Assembly: GCA_018398765.1 (NCBI GenBank)
Contig: JAHBMJ010000201.1
Span: forward strand, 99,093-132,885
From: Chromera velia
Taxonomy: Eukaryota > Sar > Chromeraceae
DNA length: 33,793 nucleotides
Reading direction: 5' to 3'
Below, piece by piece: positions 1 through 9,634 of the stretch. A program made the translations under genes and the position numbers. Under the pieces are notes generated by a model. That model was not told where the DNA came from. It made no database searches and saw nothing but the letters and a program-made list of their open reading frames with translations. Numbering within the stretch: the stretch's first letter is position 1; each line of letters begins with the position of its first letter.

Positions 1-220
1 ACGCACGCGTCTTGATGCAGGACGTTCCAATCTGCATCAGTCCGGCCTCCTTCAGAATTCGTCTTCTCTCTGTGTGTATGATCAACTTGGGGTGGGAACG
101 TCTTCTTGGGGCTTTTCCGTCTGTCGGTCAGTCGTCAATTGTATCTCAGACATTTGTTTGTGCCTGCAGGCAGAGCTCAGTCAGTTTGGTTTTTCATTCG
201 GTGGTTTTGGACAAGTGCAG

Positions 221-1640
221 GACAGGGAAAGCAAGATTCCATGGCAAGCTTGATGATCAAATTGATTCGAATACACATTTCAATGATCGATGAAGAGCGA
301 ATCGAGACCGATGCAGAGGATGACAGCGACTGGCCGTGCACTGGTAATTGAATGGGTGATTGATTGTTTCATTCATCTGTGTGTTGTGCGTTTGATGCAT
401 CAATGCTGCTTACAGAGTGGACAAAACTCCCTTTTGAGACAAGAAGACTGATCACGCAGAACCTCCAGAAGATTGACGATTGCTGGAAGCTCGAGGTAGC
501 TCTCGTTGACTCGGAAAAAACCTTTCGGGACTCATTGCACAGACAGGAAGATGACCGGAACTTAGGAAATAGTGGTGCTCTTTTTGTGTCGATGCTCCAT
601 TTCTCCTTTGTCATCTCACTTCCGTCTGTCGAGCAAGTGTGTGAATGGACTACTATATCTTTGCTTTGGTTTTGGGGGGGGAAAGATCATCGTCATCCTG
701 ACCGGTCTTTTCACGCTTCTTGGCTCAACCCAAGAGGAGCGGTAGTGAAGTTATTCTGGAGGAAAGTCACCCTCCTTCTCTTCTCTTCTCTGTTTTGCTT
801 GAAGATGCGCATGGCGGCTCGTTAATTCTTCAATCGAACCTAATGATATTTGTGTGCAGGAAGAAGACGAGAAGAGAGACGAAGAGGACGGAGACGACGT
901 GCAAGGTGAGGCTTGCTATTTTTTGCCACACACGCTCCCGTCAGCTTTCCCTTAGAGTCGAATCAGATGCCCCCTCAGAACCCTTAGGCTTCTGGATGTT
1001 AGGATGATACTTGAGAAGCAAAAAGGGCTCTTTGCTTTTAATTTTTCTGCTGTCCACAGATGGCCACATACTGCTACTCCATATGACTTTCTGGTTGGCT
1101 TTCGTGGATTGACTGAAGCATGCTTATCAAGCGTTCCGTTGTCCTATTCTGTCGTTCCTTGGGTCAGCATTGCACTTTATCATCAAAGCGCTTTCGCGTT
1201 CTTTTGCCTGTGCAGAAAGCAAGGGGATTAGATGTCCACCAGTAGGCGGAGTCGGGCAGCTGACCAAGAACAAAATGAAGTGAGTGAATTTATTCTCTTT
1301 TTCTGGCCAGAGGAATGTTTTGGGGGGCCTGAATGTAGAGCAGACAAAGAGAGAACGCCACCTCGCGCTTGAGCTATACCTTTTGTAGTGACATCCTTGA
1401 AGTTTTCTCTGTTTTCCTACTCACACCCTTGGCATCATCGATTCCCTCACATATTTGCTGATTTCGGGACGCTCCACAATGAATGCAATATGCAGTACGG
1501 TAGACGAACGAAGATCGAGTATGGCTTCCGCCTCAACCAAATGCACGGGCACTTCGGGAGTGCCTGCTTTCGGCACAATGACAAGCCAGGGATCTTTCAG
1601 GTCTGTGCATCGACCCAGACAGAAAGTCGCTTCCCCTTGA
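221..1640 (+). CDS. Unrecognised protein, C-terminal part only (5 exons visible)
   Basis: I do not recognise this gene; its 5' part lies outside the window or in unclear sequence before position 221. Proposed exons are 221-343, 416-495, 860-905, 1216-1279 and 1496-1640, ending in TGA. Phases agree at every join (1, 0, 1, 2) and acceptors are TACAG or TGCAG. The roughly 152 residues comprise a helical stretch containing EWTKLPFETRRLITQNL, a very acidic segment (EEDEKRDEEDGDD), a short piece with a CPP motif, and a Ser/Thr-rich basic tail ending PRQKVASP. No catalytic motif, signal peptide or membrane segment is visible. The acidic block followed by a CPP segment loosely recalls borealin in layout, but I do not claim homology. 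All four donors are GTA or GTG, unlike the GTC-rich donors of the downstream genes. The first exon boundary is the weakest; an acceptor at 169 is an alternative. Confidence 0.5.
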
Positions 1641-1877
1641 ACCTTCGAATGGCAAAGATGGGTTTCAAATACAACTACCTTTAGAATTCTGAAAAAGACC
1701 TAGGCTGTCCTCAAACTGCTAAAGGAGTTTTGGACGGCCTGCTGTCCAGCTGGAGAGAAGCGTCCGTGCACATTCCCCCCCCCCTCTCGTTCTCTTCCGT
1801 CGGCCTGTTCTTTCTCTTTCTTGCAACTTCGGAACTCCACGGTCATTTCGTTCTCCTTCGACAACTCTGCGACAACT

Positions 1878-1879
<2 letters not shown>

Positions 1880-1914
<35 letters not shown>

Positions 1915-2014
1915 AACACAAACACTCACACACACACACACGCGCGCGCGCGCGCGCGCGCACATGCGTGCGTACGTGCGCACGCACGCACGTACGCACG
2001 CATGCACACATACA
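1880..2014. repeat. CA/CG dinucleotide repeat with a long alternating pyrimidine-purine run
   Basis: A CA microsatellite (from about 1880) passes into a CG run (about 1941-1960) and then mixed CG/CA/TG/TA steps. From 1927 to 2014 the strand alternates pyrimidine and purine without a break (88 nt). Such tracts are classic formers of left-handed Z-DNA. Open frames across it are repeat artefacts. The rest of 1641-2136 holds no gene I can support. Confidence 0.9.
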
Positions 2015-2136
2015 GCGACCCAATCAGACAGACAAAACGACAAAGGCGGAGGGAGCAGCGATCTTGTGATGACACGCCATTCCGAAAGGAAGAGAACCAC
2101 AGCACTTTGTCATGCAACGTACACCCATGTTGTTGT

Positions 2137-3150
2137 CTACAAGTGGATACACGGAGGCCGGAGTGAAAGCCAATTTGGAAACAAACAGACCGAGAAGCTC
2201 AAATCGACCGACGTTTTGGTGACAGGATACCCTGTTTCCTTTTCTACCATGATTACCCAATCTGCTGGGCAACTGATCAGTCCGGTCGGTCCGAGCTTTC
2301 GGTTGTTGGCCCAGTGAAGTACCATGGTCCCGATTCCCTTTGCCCGTGCTTCGGTCATCATGGGATCGTTCTTCGGATTATGCGATGGAAAGACAATGGA
2401 GCCCGTTTTCTTTTTACCACGAATGGCCCGCAAAGCCTCCTCTTGCAGAAAGCGTTCCACCACCCCCTTTCCGTTCGGCAGAACGACAAGCTTTGTCGCA
2501 CGTGAGTTCCAGAACTCACTTAACATCTTAGAGTCTTCAAACTCCACACACCCCGTTACTCGATGCCAATACCTTCTTCCACAGCACTTCTCGTTCAATG
2601 CTCCGAGAATGCAGATTTTATGCCCGAATTTGCTGTATGCAAGGCGGCTGATGTGCCCGGTCCATGACGAAAGCTTGTTATAGCCCCATATTCCACAACC
2701 CAAATTCCAGAGGACCAGGGCATGGGGTTCGCTGGATTCTTGAGCCTCATGCCAGGTCTTGGATATCCATTCTCCGCATGGGAGTGGCCTAAGGTGTGGT
2801 GGAGGTTCACTTCTGCGTGGAGTCTCACCTGCTTCCTTCTTTATTGGCTGAAAAGATTCTCCTTTGAGCCTGTCTATCTGTGCTTGCTCCTCCGGGAACA
2901 TTGCGTACACAACACTAACCTCTTCTACCAGGAAAGTGCCCCAAACTCCATGCGATCTGCTTTTTTCTAGTGTTTCACTGCAAAGGTCTTCAGTAGCAGC
3001 GACAGGTTTTCGATTCGTCACGTGTCTGACTTCCAGCCAATCCGATGAACATAATGGAAAGATCTCGAAGCTTAAAGAGGGAGAAGGATGAATGCACGTA
3101 CATATTGAATAACGCATGCTATAATTAACGTATGTAACGTCGACATACAT
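2137..3150 (-). CDS. Unrecognised intronless ORF, 337 codons
   Basis: This uninterrupted minus-strand frame is not low-complexity and does not mirror a gene on the other strand, so it may be a real gene or a gene relic. I do not recognise the family. The first 30 or so residues look non-coding. A better start may be the internal Met in VYAMFPEEQAQIDRLKGESF, or the gene may begin with an upstream intron. The product is soluble-looking, rich in Trp and Cys around HALVLWNLGCGIWGYNKL, with mixed alpha/beta character later (KLVVLPNGKGVVERFL, then KTGSIVFPSHNPKND). No signal peptide or clear catalytic motif is visible. The last 15 or so codons look less protein-like and could hide a splice site. 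It lies between the Z-DNA-type repeat and an AT-rich stretch, and could also come from a mobile element. Confidence 0.35.
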   Translation of the reverse strand: MYVDVTYVNYSMRYSICTCIHPSPSLSFEIFPLCSSDWLEVRHVTNRKPVAATEDLCSETLEKSRSHGVWGTFLVEEVSVVYAMFPEEQAQIDRLKGESFQPIKKEAGETPRRSEPPPHLRPLPCGEWISKTWHEAQESSEPHALVLWNLGCGIWGYNKLSSWTGHISRLAYSKFGHKICILGALNEKCCGRRYWHRVTGCVEFEDSKMLSEFWNSRATKLVVLPNGKGVVERFLQEEALRAIRGKKKTGSIVFPSHNPKNDPMMTEARAKGIGTMVLHWANNRKLGPTGLISCPADWVIMVEKETGYPVTKTSVDLSFSVCLFPNWLSLRPPCIHL

Positions 3151-3508
3151 GTTACGTAATATGCGTAAAGTTCGTTAAAGTCAGTCGCGAAGCCATGCAA
3201 ACTTTTTTTAGTCCACGAGATGTCTGTACACAAGAGTGGGCGCGCGCATTGCACGCCGACGTACTTCGGAGAATAGGTACTGGTACCATGCAACAAAGTA
3301 CACAAACTTTATGTTTTGTCAATACTGAGATTTCCTGTACAAGTGTCACACTGTACGAGCAGGGGAGGTTTAGGGAGGTTAGACTATAGTAGTGTAGGAT
3401 GGAGCCGGTTGGGGGCATGAGTTTGCCCGGAATACGCTAAGGTTTGTTTCGTTGTTAGCTAGCTTGCAAGTCATAGACATAGCGGGGAGGCCTAGTGCAG
3501 AACCTATT

Positions 3509-3540
<32 letters not shown>
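3509..3540. repeat. (AATC)8 microsatellite
   Basis: Eight perfect AATC units followed by an A run. On the reverse strand it reads as a T run then (GATT)8, resembling the (GATT)6 tract at 29261-29284. Confidence 0.9.
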
Positions 3541-3544
<4 letters not shown>

Positions 3545-4101
3545 AGTCAAGTTCTTAGTCAACGCTCACGGTGCAGTGAAACAATTAATATCATATCCGG
3601 AAGATTAATTTTATTAAATTTTATCCCAAATAAAAACAAAAAATAAAGTTCATATAAAAAACATAAGGCAGAAAACGAAGATTTGCACTAACAATATAAA
3701 AATGAACGTGTTTTTAAACTTGATGTGGGCCCATCAATCACTGTAAAACGAGGCTTAAACCTTTTCCTAGAACTAACGCGAGATGCGCATCGTTATCTCT
3801 GAATCTAAGTCAAGAAGTAAACACAAATCTAGGCACAACTTTAGTTTAAAAACGTTTTCAGCGCAGACTACGCAGTAAGTAAGACCATCCCGAGGACTGC
3901 CTTTGCCGCTGGAGTCGCGGCGGGACCCTGCGCCTTGCTCACGCTCCCTGACGCTTCCTGCAGGGACCAGACTCTGGCCCGCATTGCAGGCCGCCCTCAC
4001 GACGTAACAGAATACCCGCAGACGCCGGCATCTACACGACACACACATAAACACAGAGAAAGATAGAGCAAGGGAGGCAGACAAGCAGGCAGGGAGGGAG
4101 G

Positions 4102-4103
<2 letters not shown>

Positions 4104-4138
<35 letters not shown>
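4104..4138. repeat. (GA)n microsatellite
   Basis: An uninterrupted purine GA run preceded by G-rich sequence (GGGAGGGAGGGGGA). It lies downstream of the CDPK stop. Confidence 0.9.
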
Positions 4139-4141
<3 letters not shown>

Positions 4142-5235
4142 CAGAGACAGACTGTAAGAGAGAAAGGGGATGGCGTGAAAATGAACGAGCCCATACATAC
4201 AGACTATATGTTTCTTCTTCATAAAAACAGGCAAAGGGAGAGAACCACAGAACCGAAAACGAGAACCACAAGAAGAATTCAATGCAGCAGGAAGCAAGCA
4301 AGAATGCGTACAGATCGGGACACTGCCCAGCCTGTTGACGCAAAGAGCAAGCACAGCTGCAGGATCGAGAACGAGAATTGCAGACGCCAGGAGGGAGAAG
4401 GAACAACACACCGCTCCCAGAGAGTCCAATTGGATGTTCTCTTTTTTGCCTACGCTCTTTCGTTTCTTTTTTTGTTCACTTCATTTACTTTCTTTCCTTC
4501 GGTTTCGCTCTCATTAAGATACATGTAGACATGCAGATCGTGGGCGAGTCCGCGCGTAGAACCAGATCAAGGACGCAGGGGGGGGTGTTGACCGTCGCCA
4601 CCTCTTCCTTCTCTCCTCCCGAAGGACATTTGTGTCTGCATTCTGACAGTGAGCCTCTCTCTGAGTCCAAAGCTGCGCTTAAGAAACCCCTCCCTTAAAT
4701 ACAGAAACTCCTTGTCGACACTTCGAGCTTTGCACACATGCAGGTGCATCAACAGCACCTTGTCTGATGCACCTGGTGTAAAAGACACGAAAACGCAGAC
4801 ACCGATTTGTCCCTGCACCCTCTTATTTCACACCCTCCCTTTATTCCTTTCCACCCGCTCTTCTGCACTCAGCTGTGCATCATGCATGGATTGTCAATCA
4901 ATCCGACAGTGAATCAGTCAGTCAGGCGATCCTCGCCAATCCACTCAAAAACACACGACCAGGCAGGCCCCAGTTCAGCAGAACGATCGATGCGCGCATG
5001 TCGCTGCTTGACCTTTCATTTCTCTTCTCTACAACAGCTGCACTTCAAAGCTGTCTCCGCACAAAACTCGGTCACCTATTGAACACCTTCGGGCCTACCT
5101 GCTTTGTTGTACATAGATGCCGGATCATCACAAAACTTCTTCTTGCATCCTTTGCAAGAAAAGAACGCCACTGATGAAGGGCACAAGCATACACAGAAAG
5201 TTCTGGCAGCCAGCAGGGTTGAGTCAGTCTTTCAG

Positions 5236-6817
5236 TCAGCTGTCGCTGGACCTCATCATTGCAACAAACTCCTGGAAGTCGATTGTGCCGTCTCCGTCCG
5301 TGTCCACTTCCGACATCAGCCTCTTCACAGCCTCATCGCCCTGAAGAGACCCACTCTCGAGAACCTGCAGGCAGCCAGCCAGGCACACACACAGTCATGC
5401 ACGCCATCACGCGCACGCACACATATCCATGTGTGCACACGCACAGAGAGACATTCACTTCATTTGGGTTTGTGTCGGTTTCCGCGTCTCCAAAGAAGAT
5501 CTGCATGCCCCTTTCCGATCATCGAAAACGGGTCAAAAAAACTGGACTTTGTTCGAAAACGACAAGAGAAGAGGATGTGAGATTGTCTGCATGTATAGAA
5601 ATCGGCAGACAGCGTTCATACCGATGGCGAAGAAGAACAAAAGTCTAGGGGCACATCATCGACCTTCAGACCCTGAGCGAGGGCGCAACGAATGTACTCC
5701 AGACCATCAGCAACGGTGAAGGCAAGCGTTGTTGGATCAAAATTGAATGATACTGGATCTTCTATTTTCATTTCAAGACAAGGTGGTTCAACTAAATGTA
5801 TTAAATCAAATCATTTAACATCGCTGCACCGACCGACCTTCTGCAGCTCCTCCTTGGTGATCCGCCCGTCTCCATTCAAGTCGAACACCCTGAAGGCAGA
5901 CCAGCAGGCTTCCTCGGACGCGTACGCCTTCCTCTCCATGGAGGCAGCCAGGAACTCGCTGTAGTCAATCTGACCACTTCCATCAGCGTCAACCTGACAG
6001 AGAGAGGGATTGGAGCAGCGGGTGAAGGTACACGATTCCTCCTCGCAGCAGTTCAACAGAAGTTATTTAGTCAGATACACGTCCGCTTCTCAAGCTTTGT
6101 GCAACAAAGAACTGGCCAAGGAGCGGGAGCAGACGCGTGCAGACATCTTTTTCTTTCGTTCCTTCCTTTCTTCGTCCCTCCCTCCCTCCCTCCCTCCCTC
6201 CCTCCCTCTCCTCACCCCCAGGCCCACAGACAGAGAGGGAGAGACCAACGCACCTGATTCAGAAGATCATCCAGATCGTCAGGCAACTCTTCCATTCCGA
6301 CCGCCTGCAGGCCCTTTCGAATCTCCTGCAGTGCATGCATGGAATCCCCACGGAAAGAAGGAAAGAAAAGAAAATCGAGAAATGGAAGGGAACGAACCAG
6401 GCACAACAACATTGAGGGGTGGAAACAGGACTTCAAGAAACGAGAGAGGAGAGAAGAGAAAAAAGCACCCATGTAGTCACAGAAATCCCGCTGTGCAAGC
6501 ACCATGCCTAAGGCCCAGCGCTCCCTCTCATGTCCTGCCCTCCCAATCTCGAGACAGACAGAGAGATAGGCAGATGCACAGATACAGGCAGACAGACAGA
6601 ATTTATGCTTTCATTGATTTTCCTTTTATTCCAACCGTTGATGAACATGCACTCCCTTTTTTGGCACTCACGACAGCACTGTTTAAATTGCACCCCTATC
6701 GCCCTCATCTGGCGAGTTTTGTTTTCCAGGGACAGACCATATGTTTCTTCGTCTCCCTTCTTTTCTTCGTGTACATACAGACAGACAGACAGACAGAGAG
6801 ACGAACAAACTGGGGGG

Positions 6818-6853
<36 letters not shown>

Positions 6854-8973
6854 GACTGAGTGAGTGAGTGACCTCAAAGGAGAGGGTTCCGGATCCGTCG
6901 CTGTCGACTTCCTCGAATACCGCCTTCATTCTCTCTACGTCCCTCTCCCCCAGGTGTTTTGCGATCACCGACAGAGCCGCCTTCTTCATCAAGTTTTGCT
7001 TCTTGAAAGACCGGAGGCCTTCCATTACCTGAAGGCAGGAAGGCAGGAAGGGAGAAAAGAGAGGAGGAATGATGGCACCATCCCACATACGAGTCATGAG
7101 GCAGTGACAGGTAGCTGAATGATTTGGTGTATTCCCCGACCGCTTTGTTCAGCCGTTGGCCATTTCATGCATCAGAAGTGCATCCATTCATGTGTAGATT
7201 TATTCCAGCCAGACCATTTGCACAGAATAAATACGGGATAGACATTGTCAGATGACATGAGAAAAGTCCCACAACAAGTGAACGACAAATCTCTTTTAGC
7301 TCCCCTGTTCGTTGCCCTTCCTTCCTTCCTTCCACCCGACCGCCCGACCCTCTCAGAGAGTTTGCTGTCATGGAAGATGTCGTGGTTGTGGTTGTGGGTC
7401 TCCTCGAGAGCTTTCTGGAGCCACGGGTGTTCGAGGGCCTGGTCTGCACTGAACCGTCTTTTGGGGTCGTACTGGATCAGTTTCCTGATGAAATCCTTGG
7501 CCTGCTGCGAGATGGCGTCCCACTCTGGAGAGAAGAACTCAAACGTGCCCCTGAGATAAAGGAAGGAAAGGAAGCGAGCACAGCTATCTTGATTTCATTC
7601 TGCGATTTCTTGCCAGCCTATTCGCGCCTGCTTTGTGTTCCTTCCGGAAGTGCCCAACCCTCTCCTCTCACTCACCCGGAGAAGAGAAGAAAGACTCAAT
7701 ACAGAGAGCCGGCCCATCTTCCGCTGAACAGACATCTAGCACGTATGGGAAAAAAACATCCAAACAAAGAAAGGAAAGTGAAGCAAACAACATTATCAGA
7801 GATGGAAGAGAGAGTAAGTCACGCAGAGGGCGTCGAAGGGGAAAAAGATCAGCGAGGAAGAAGGAAGAACAGAAGAAAAGCAAGGAAAATGAATGACAGA
7901 AAGAAAAGAAAAGAAAAGAAGGCGGACCGGAGGATCTTTGCGAAGATTCCTTCGTCTGTATTGGCGTTGAAGGGAGGACACCCGCTGAGGAGCATGTAGG
8001 CGATCACCCCTGTCGACCACATGTCGCACTTCTCAGTGTACTTCCCTTCCAACACTTGCGGTGCAACGTAGTAGGGAGTCCCTTTCTGTGATCTCATCGG
8101 GGTACCCTCTGTGAAGTGGCGGGCAAACCCCCAATCTGCAATCTTTAGACTGCTCTCTCCCTCTTTGCTCTTGAACAGAAAGTTCTCCATCTTCAGATCA
8201 CGGTGTACAACGCCCTTCGACTGTGCGTACTTGAGTGCAGACACAATCTGGAAGATGTACTGCGCTGCGACCTTCTCGGAGAAGGTCCCATTGGCAAGGA
8301 GCCGGTCGAAGAGCTCCCCCCCCTCACAAAGCTCCAGAATGAGGAAGAAGGTGTTGTCGTCCTCAAAGACCTCGTAGATCCTCAGGATGTTCGGGTGGTC
8401 CAGTTCCTTCATAATCGCAATTTCGCTTTTCAGGGCCAGCAGTTCTTGCCGGGGCATGTTCCTCTTTGAGATCTTCTTGATGGCTACTTCTTCATGGGAC
8501 TTGAGGTCTTTGGTCTTGTACACAGCCGCATAACCACCTGCAGGCACACCGAAAGGCAAGAAGCAGGCTGGAGGTAACGTGGGGGGAGGGGACCGACAAG
8601 AGCGCGCGGGTGATAGAACAGGAAGAAGGTCAGGCGAGAGCAAAGAAGAGAAAGGAATCATGAAAAGAGGAGACGGCGGACCTTCTCCAATCTTCTTTGC
8701 GTTGGTCATGTCATAGAACCTAGGTAGGTCTATGGCGTCTCTGTCCATGACGAAGTGGTCTGTTGAGAACTGTTTGAAGCTGGACAGGTGGGGGATGGGG
8801 GGGGGTGAGTTTTCCTCTTCTCCATCTCCATGAGTAGAGGGAACCTTGGTTGAAACTCCTGATTCCTTTTCTTTCATTTCCTTGAAAGATACTGAAAACG
8901 CCTTTCCCTTCACATTCTCAGTCTCGTGGGATCCCCCACCCTTCACGTTTCTCGCCACAATCTCAGCAATCAT
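5236..8973 (-). CDS. CDPK: Calcium-dependent protein kinase (CDPK), seven exons, 538 aa
   Basis: A Ser/Thr kinase activated by calcium through its own calmodulin-like domain. Minus-strand exons are 8682-8973, 7928-8537, 7349-7550, 6873-7028, 6254-6325, 5838-5993 and 5236-5364 (TGA); phases 1, 2, 0, 0, 0, 0 join cleanly. The kinase domain starts near residue 94 with [10 protein letters not shown]. Visible residues are Lys in VAIKK (about 118), catalytic loop HRDLKMEN (Asp211), DWG (Asp232) in place of DFG, and APQ in place of APE. The autoinhibitory junction ([19 protein letters not shown]) precedes four canonical EF-hand loops at 410-421, 446-457, 482-493 and 517-528. The predicted gatekeeper is Leu165, not the small Gly of TgCDPK1. 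The N-terminus begins MIAEIV and lacks the MG myristoylation signal of many CDPKs. ATG 8973 was chosen because it is the first in-frame Met before the kinase domain. Five of six donors begin GTC. The gene is divergent from the S1 gene at 9635. Confidence 0.95.
5614..5726 (-). pseudogene. Methylmalonyl-CoA mutase fragment in a CDPK intron
   Basis: Inside the last CDPK intron (5365-5837), on the same strand, about 38 codons match the conserved mutase core. The frame reads [19 protein letters not shown], then LKVDDV, and one base out of frame [12 protein letters not shown]. The family pattern is a long TLADGLEY...GL..D.FAPRLSFFW.IGMN block, recalled from family knowledge. A single missing base between codons at about 5651-5655 breaks the frame, which then hits TGA. 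The expected continuation after GMN is absent, so this is one internal piece. Flanking exons 6 and 7 of the CDPK join in phase without it, so it is not a CDPK exon. Most likely it is a relic of a duplicated mutase exon. A sequencing error could explain the frameshift, but not the missing flanks. Confidence 0.7.
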
Positions 8974-9634
8974 TTCTGAGATCTACACCCGAAGCGAAGC
9001 GCTCACTCAGCTGGCGACGAGACAGAGCTCGTGAGGTCTAGCTCGGATTGTGTGCAGCTGATTAGGAGCTGAGCTGACGCGACTTCTGTCAAACTTTTTG
9101 ATGGTAAGGCAACTCCAAGGAAGGTGTAAGCGTGAAGAAAGGCTGCTGATCATTGGATCGACATCAATGCAGAAGACAGCGACACAGAGCCGCAGGAGGG
9201 GTGTTTCCAAACCGAGGCAAAACAAAGGCTCCGTGACCACGAAATCCGAAGAGACGGCTGCATGGCGGATTGGAAGTCTGACCGCGTTCTCACGCGCGAT
9301 GACTTTTCTCGTCTCCTGGCTTCTGTTCCCATGCATGCACTGCATGCATGCAACTTTCCAAATACTTTCCAATATATATTTCCAGTTCATCGAACGCATG
9401 ATGTCTTCAATCCTTGATCTTATATACTTCCTCCCTTCTTAAGATGCAATGTAAGCGCTCTTTCCATAGTCGATTGTGTGCCGGGAAAATAGGGAAACTG
9501 GGAACTGATTCATTCTTGCTCTGAACGGACCGTGTCGCAGGAATTTTTGTCTCTCTTATCTTTCCTCGTTCATCGCTTTGGCGAGGCTTTTTTTTTCGTA
9601 CAGAGTAGGGTGAAAGTATAAAGCAAGTGCCGAG
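8974..9634. promoter_or_regulatory. Divergent promoter region between CDPK and the S1 gene
   Basis: 661 bp separate the two start codons, so promoters for both genes should lie here. No clear TATA placement can be assigned. The outstanding element is the GCATGC palindrome at 9330-9350; a TATATATT-containing stretch lies at about 9370-9380. No coding exon was found. Confidence 0.6.
9330..9350. promoter_or_regulatory. Palindromic double TGCATGCA-type site
   Basis: Two ten-base arms, CATGCATGCA and TGCATGCATG, are perfect inverted copies around a single C. TGCATGCA is a known binding motif of an apicomplexan AP2-family factor, and GCATGC is recurrent in apicomplexan promoters. It lies about 285 bp upstream of the S1 gene ATG and 357 bp upstream of the CDPK ATG. 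Function is inferred from motif and position only. Confidence 0.5.

Larger units (their letters stand above)
3151..5235. other. Gene-less stretch downstream of the CDPK, AT-rich in part
   Basis: I see no supportable gene. About 3540-3770 is clearly AT-rich. The stretch holds an (AATC)8 tract at 3509-3540 and a (GA)n tract at 4104-4138, whose reverse strand yields false Ser/Leu-repeat reading frames. The part just below 5236 is presumably the CDPK 3' untranslated region. Confidence 0.6.

Noticed and set aside
1700-2317. Several open frames over the CA/CG repeat on both strands
   Set aside because: The translations are His-Thr or Val-Cys repeats imposed by the microsatellite.
3773-4429. 218-codon minus-strand frame rich in Ser and Leu
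   Set aside because: Its Ser/Leu-repeat core comes from the GA repeat; no domain or splice context supports it.
5614-5726. Mutase-like segment as an extra CDPK exon
   Set aside because: EF-hands three and four join in phase with normal spacing without it, and its frame is broken.
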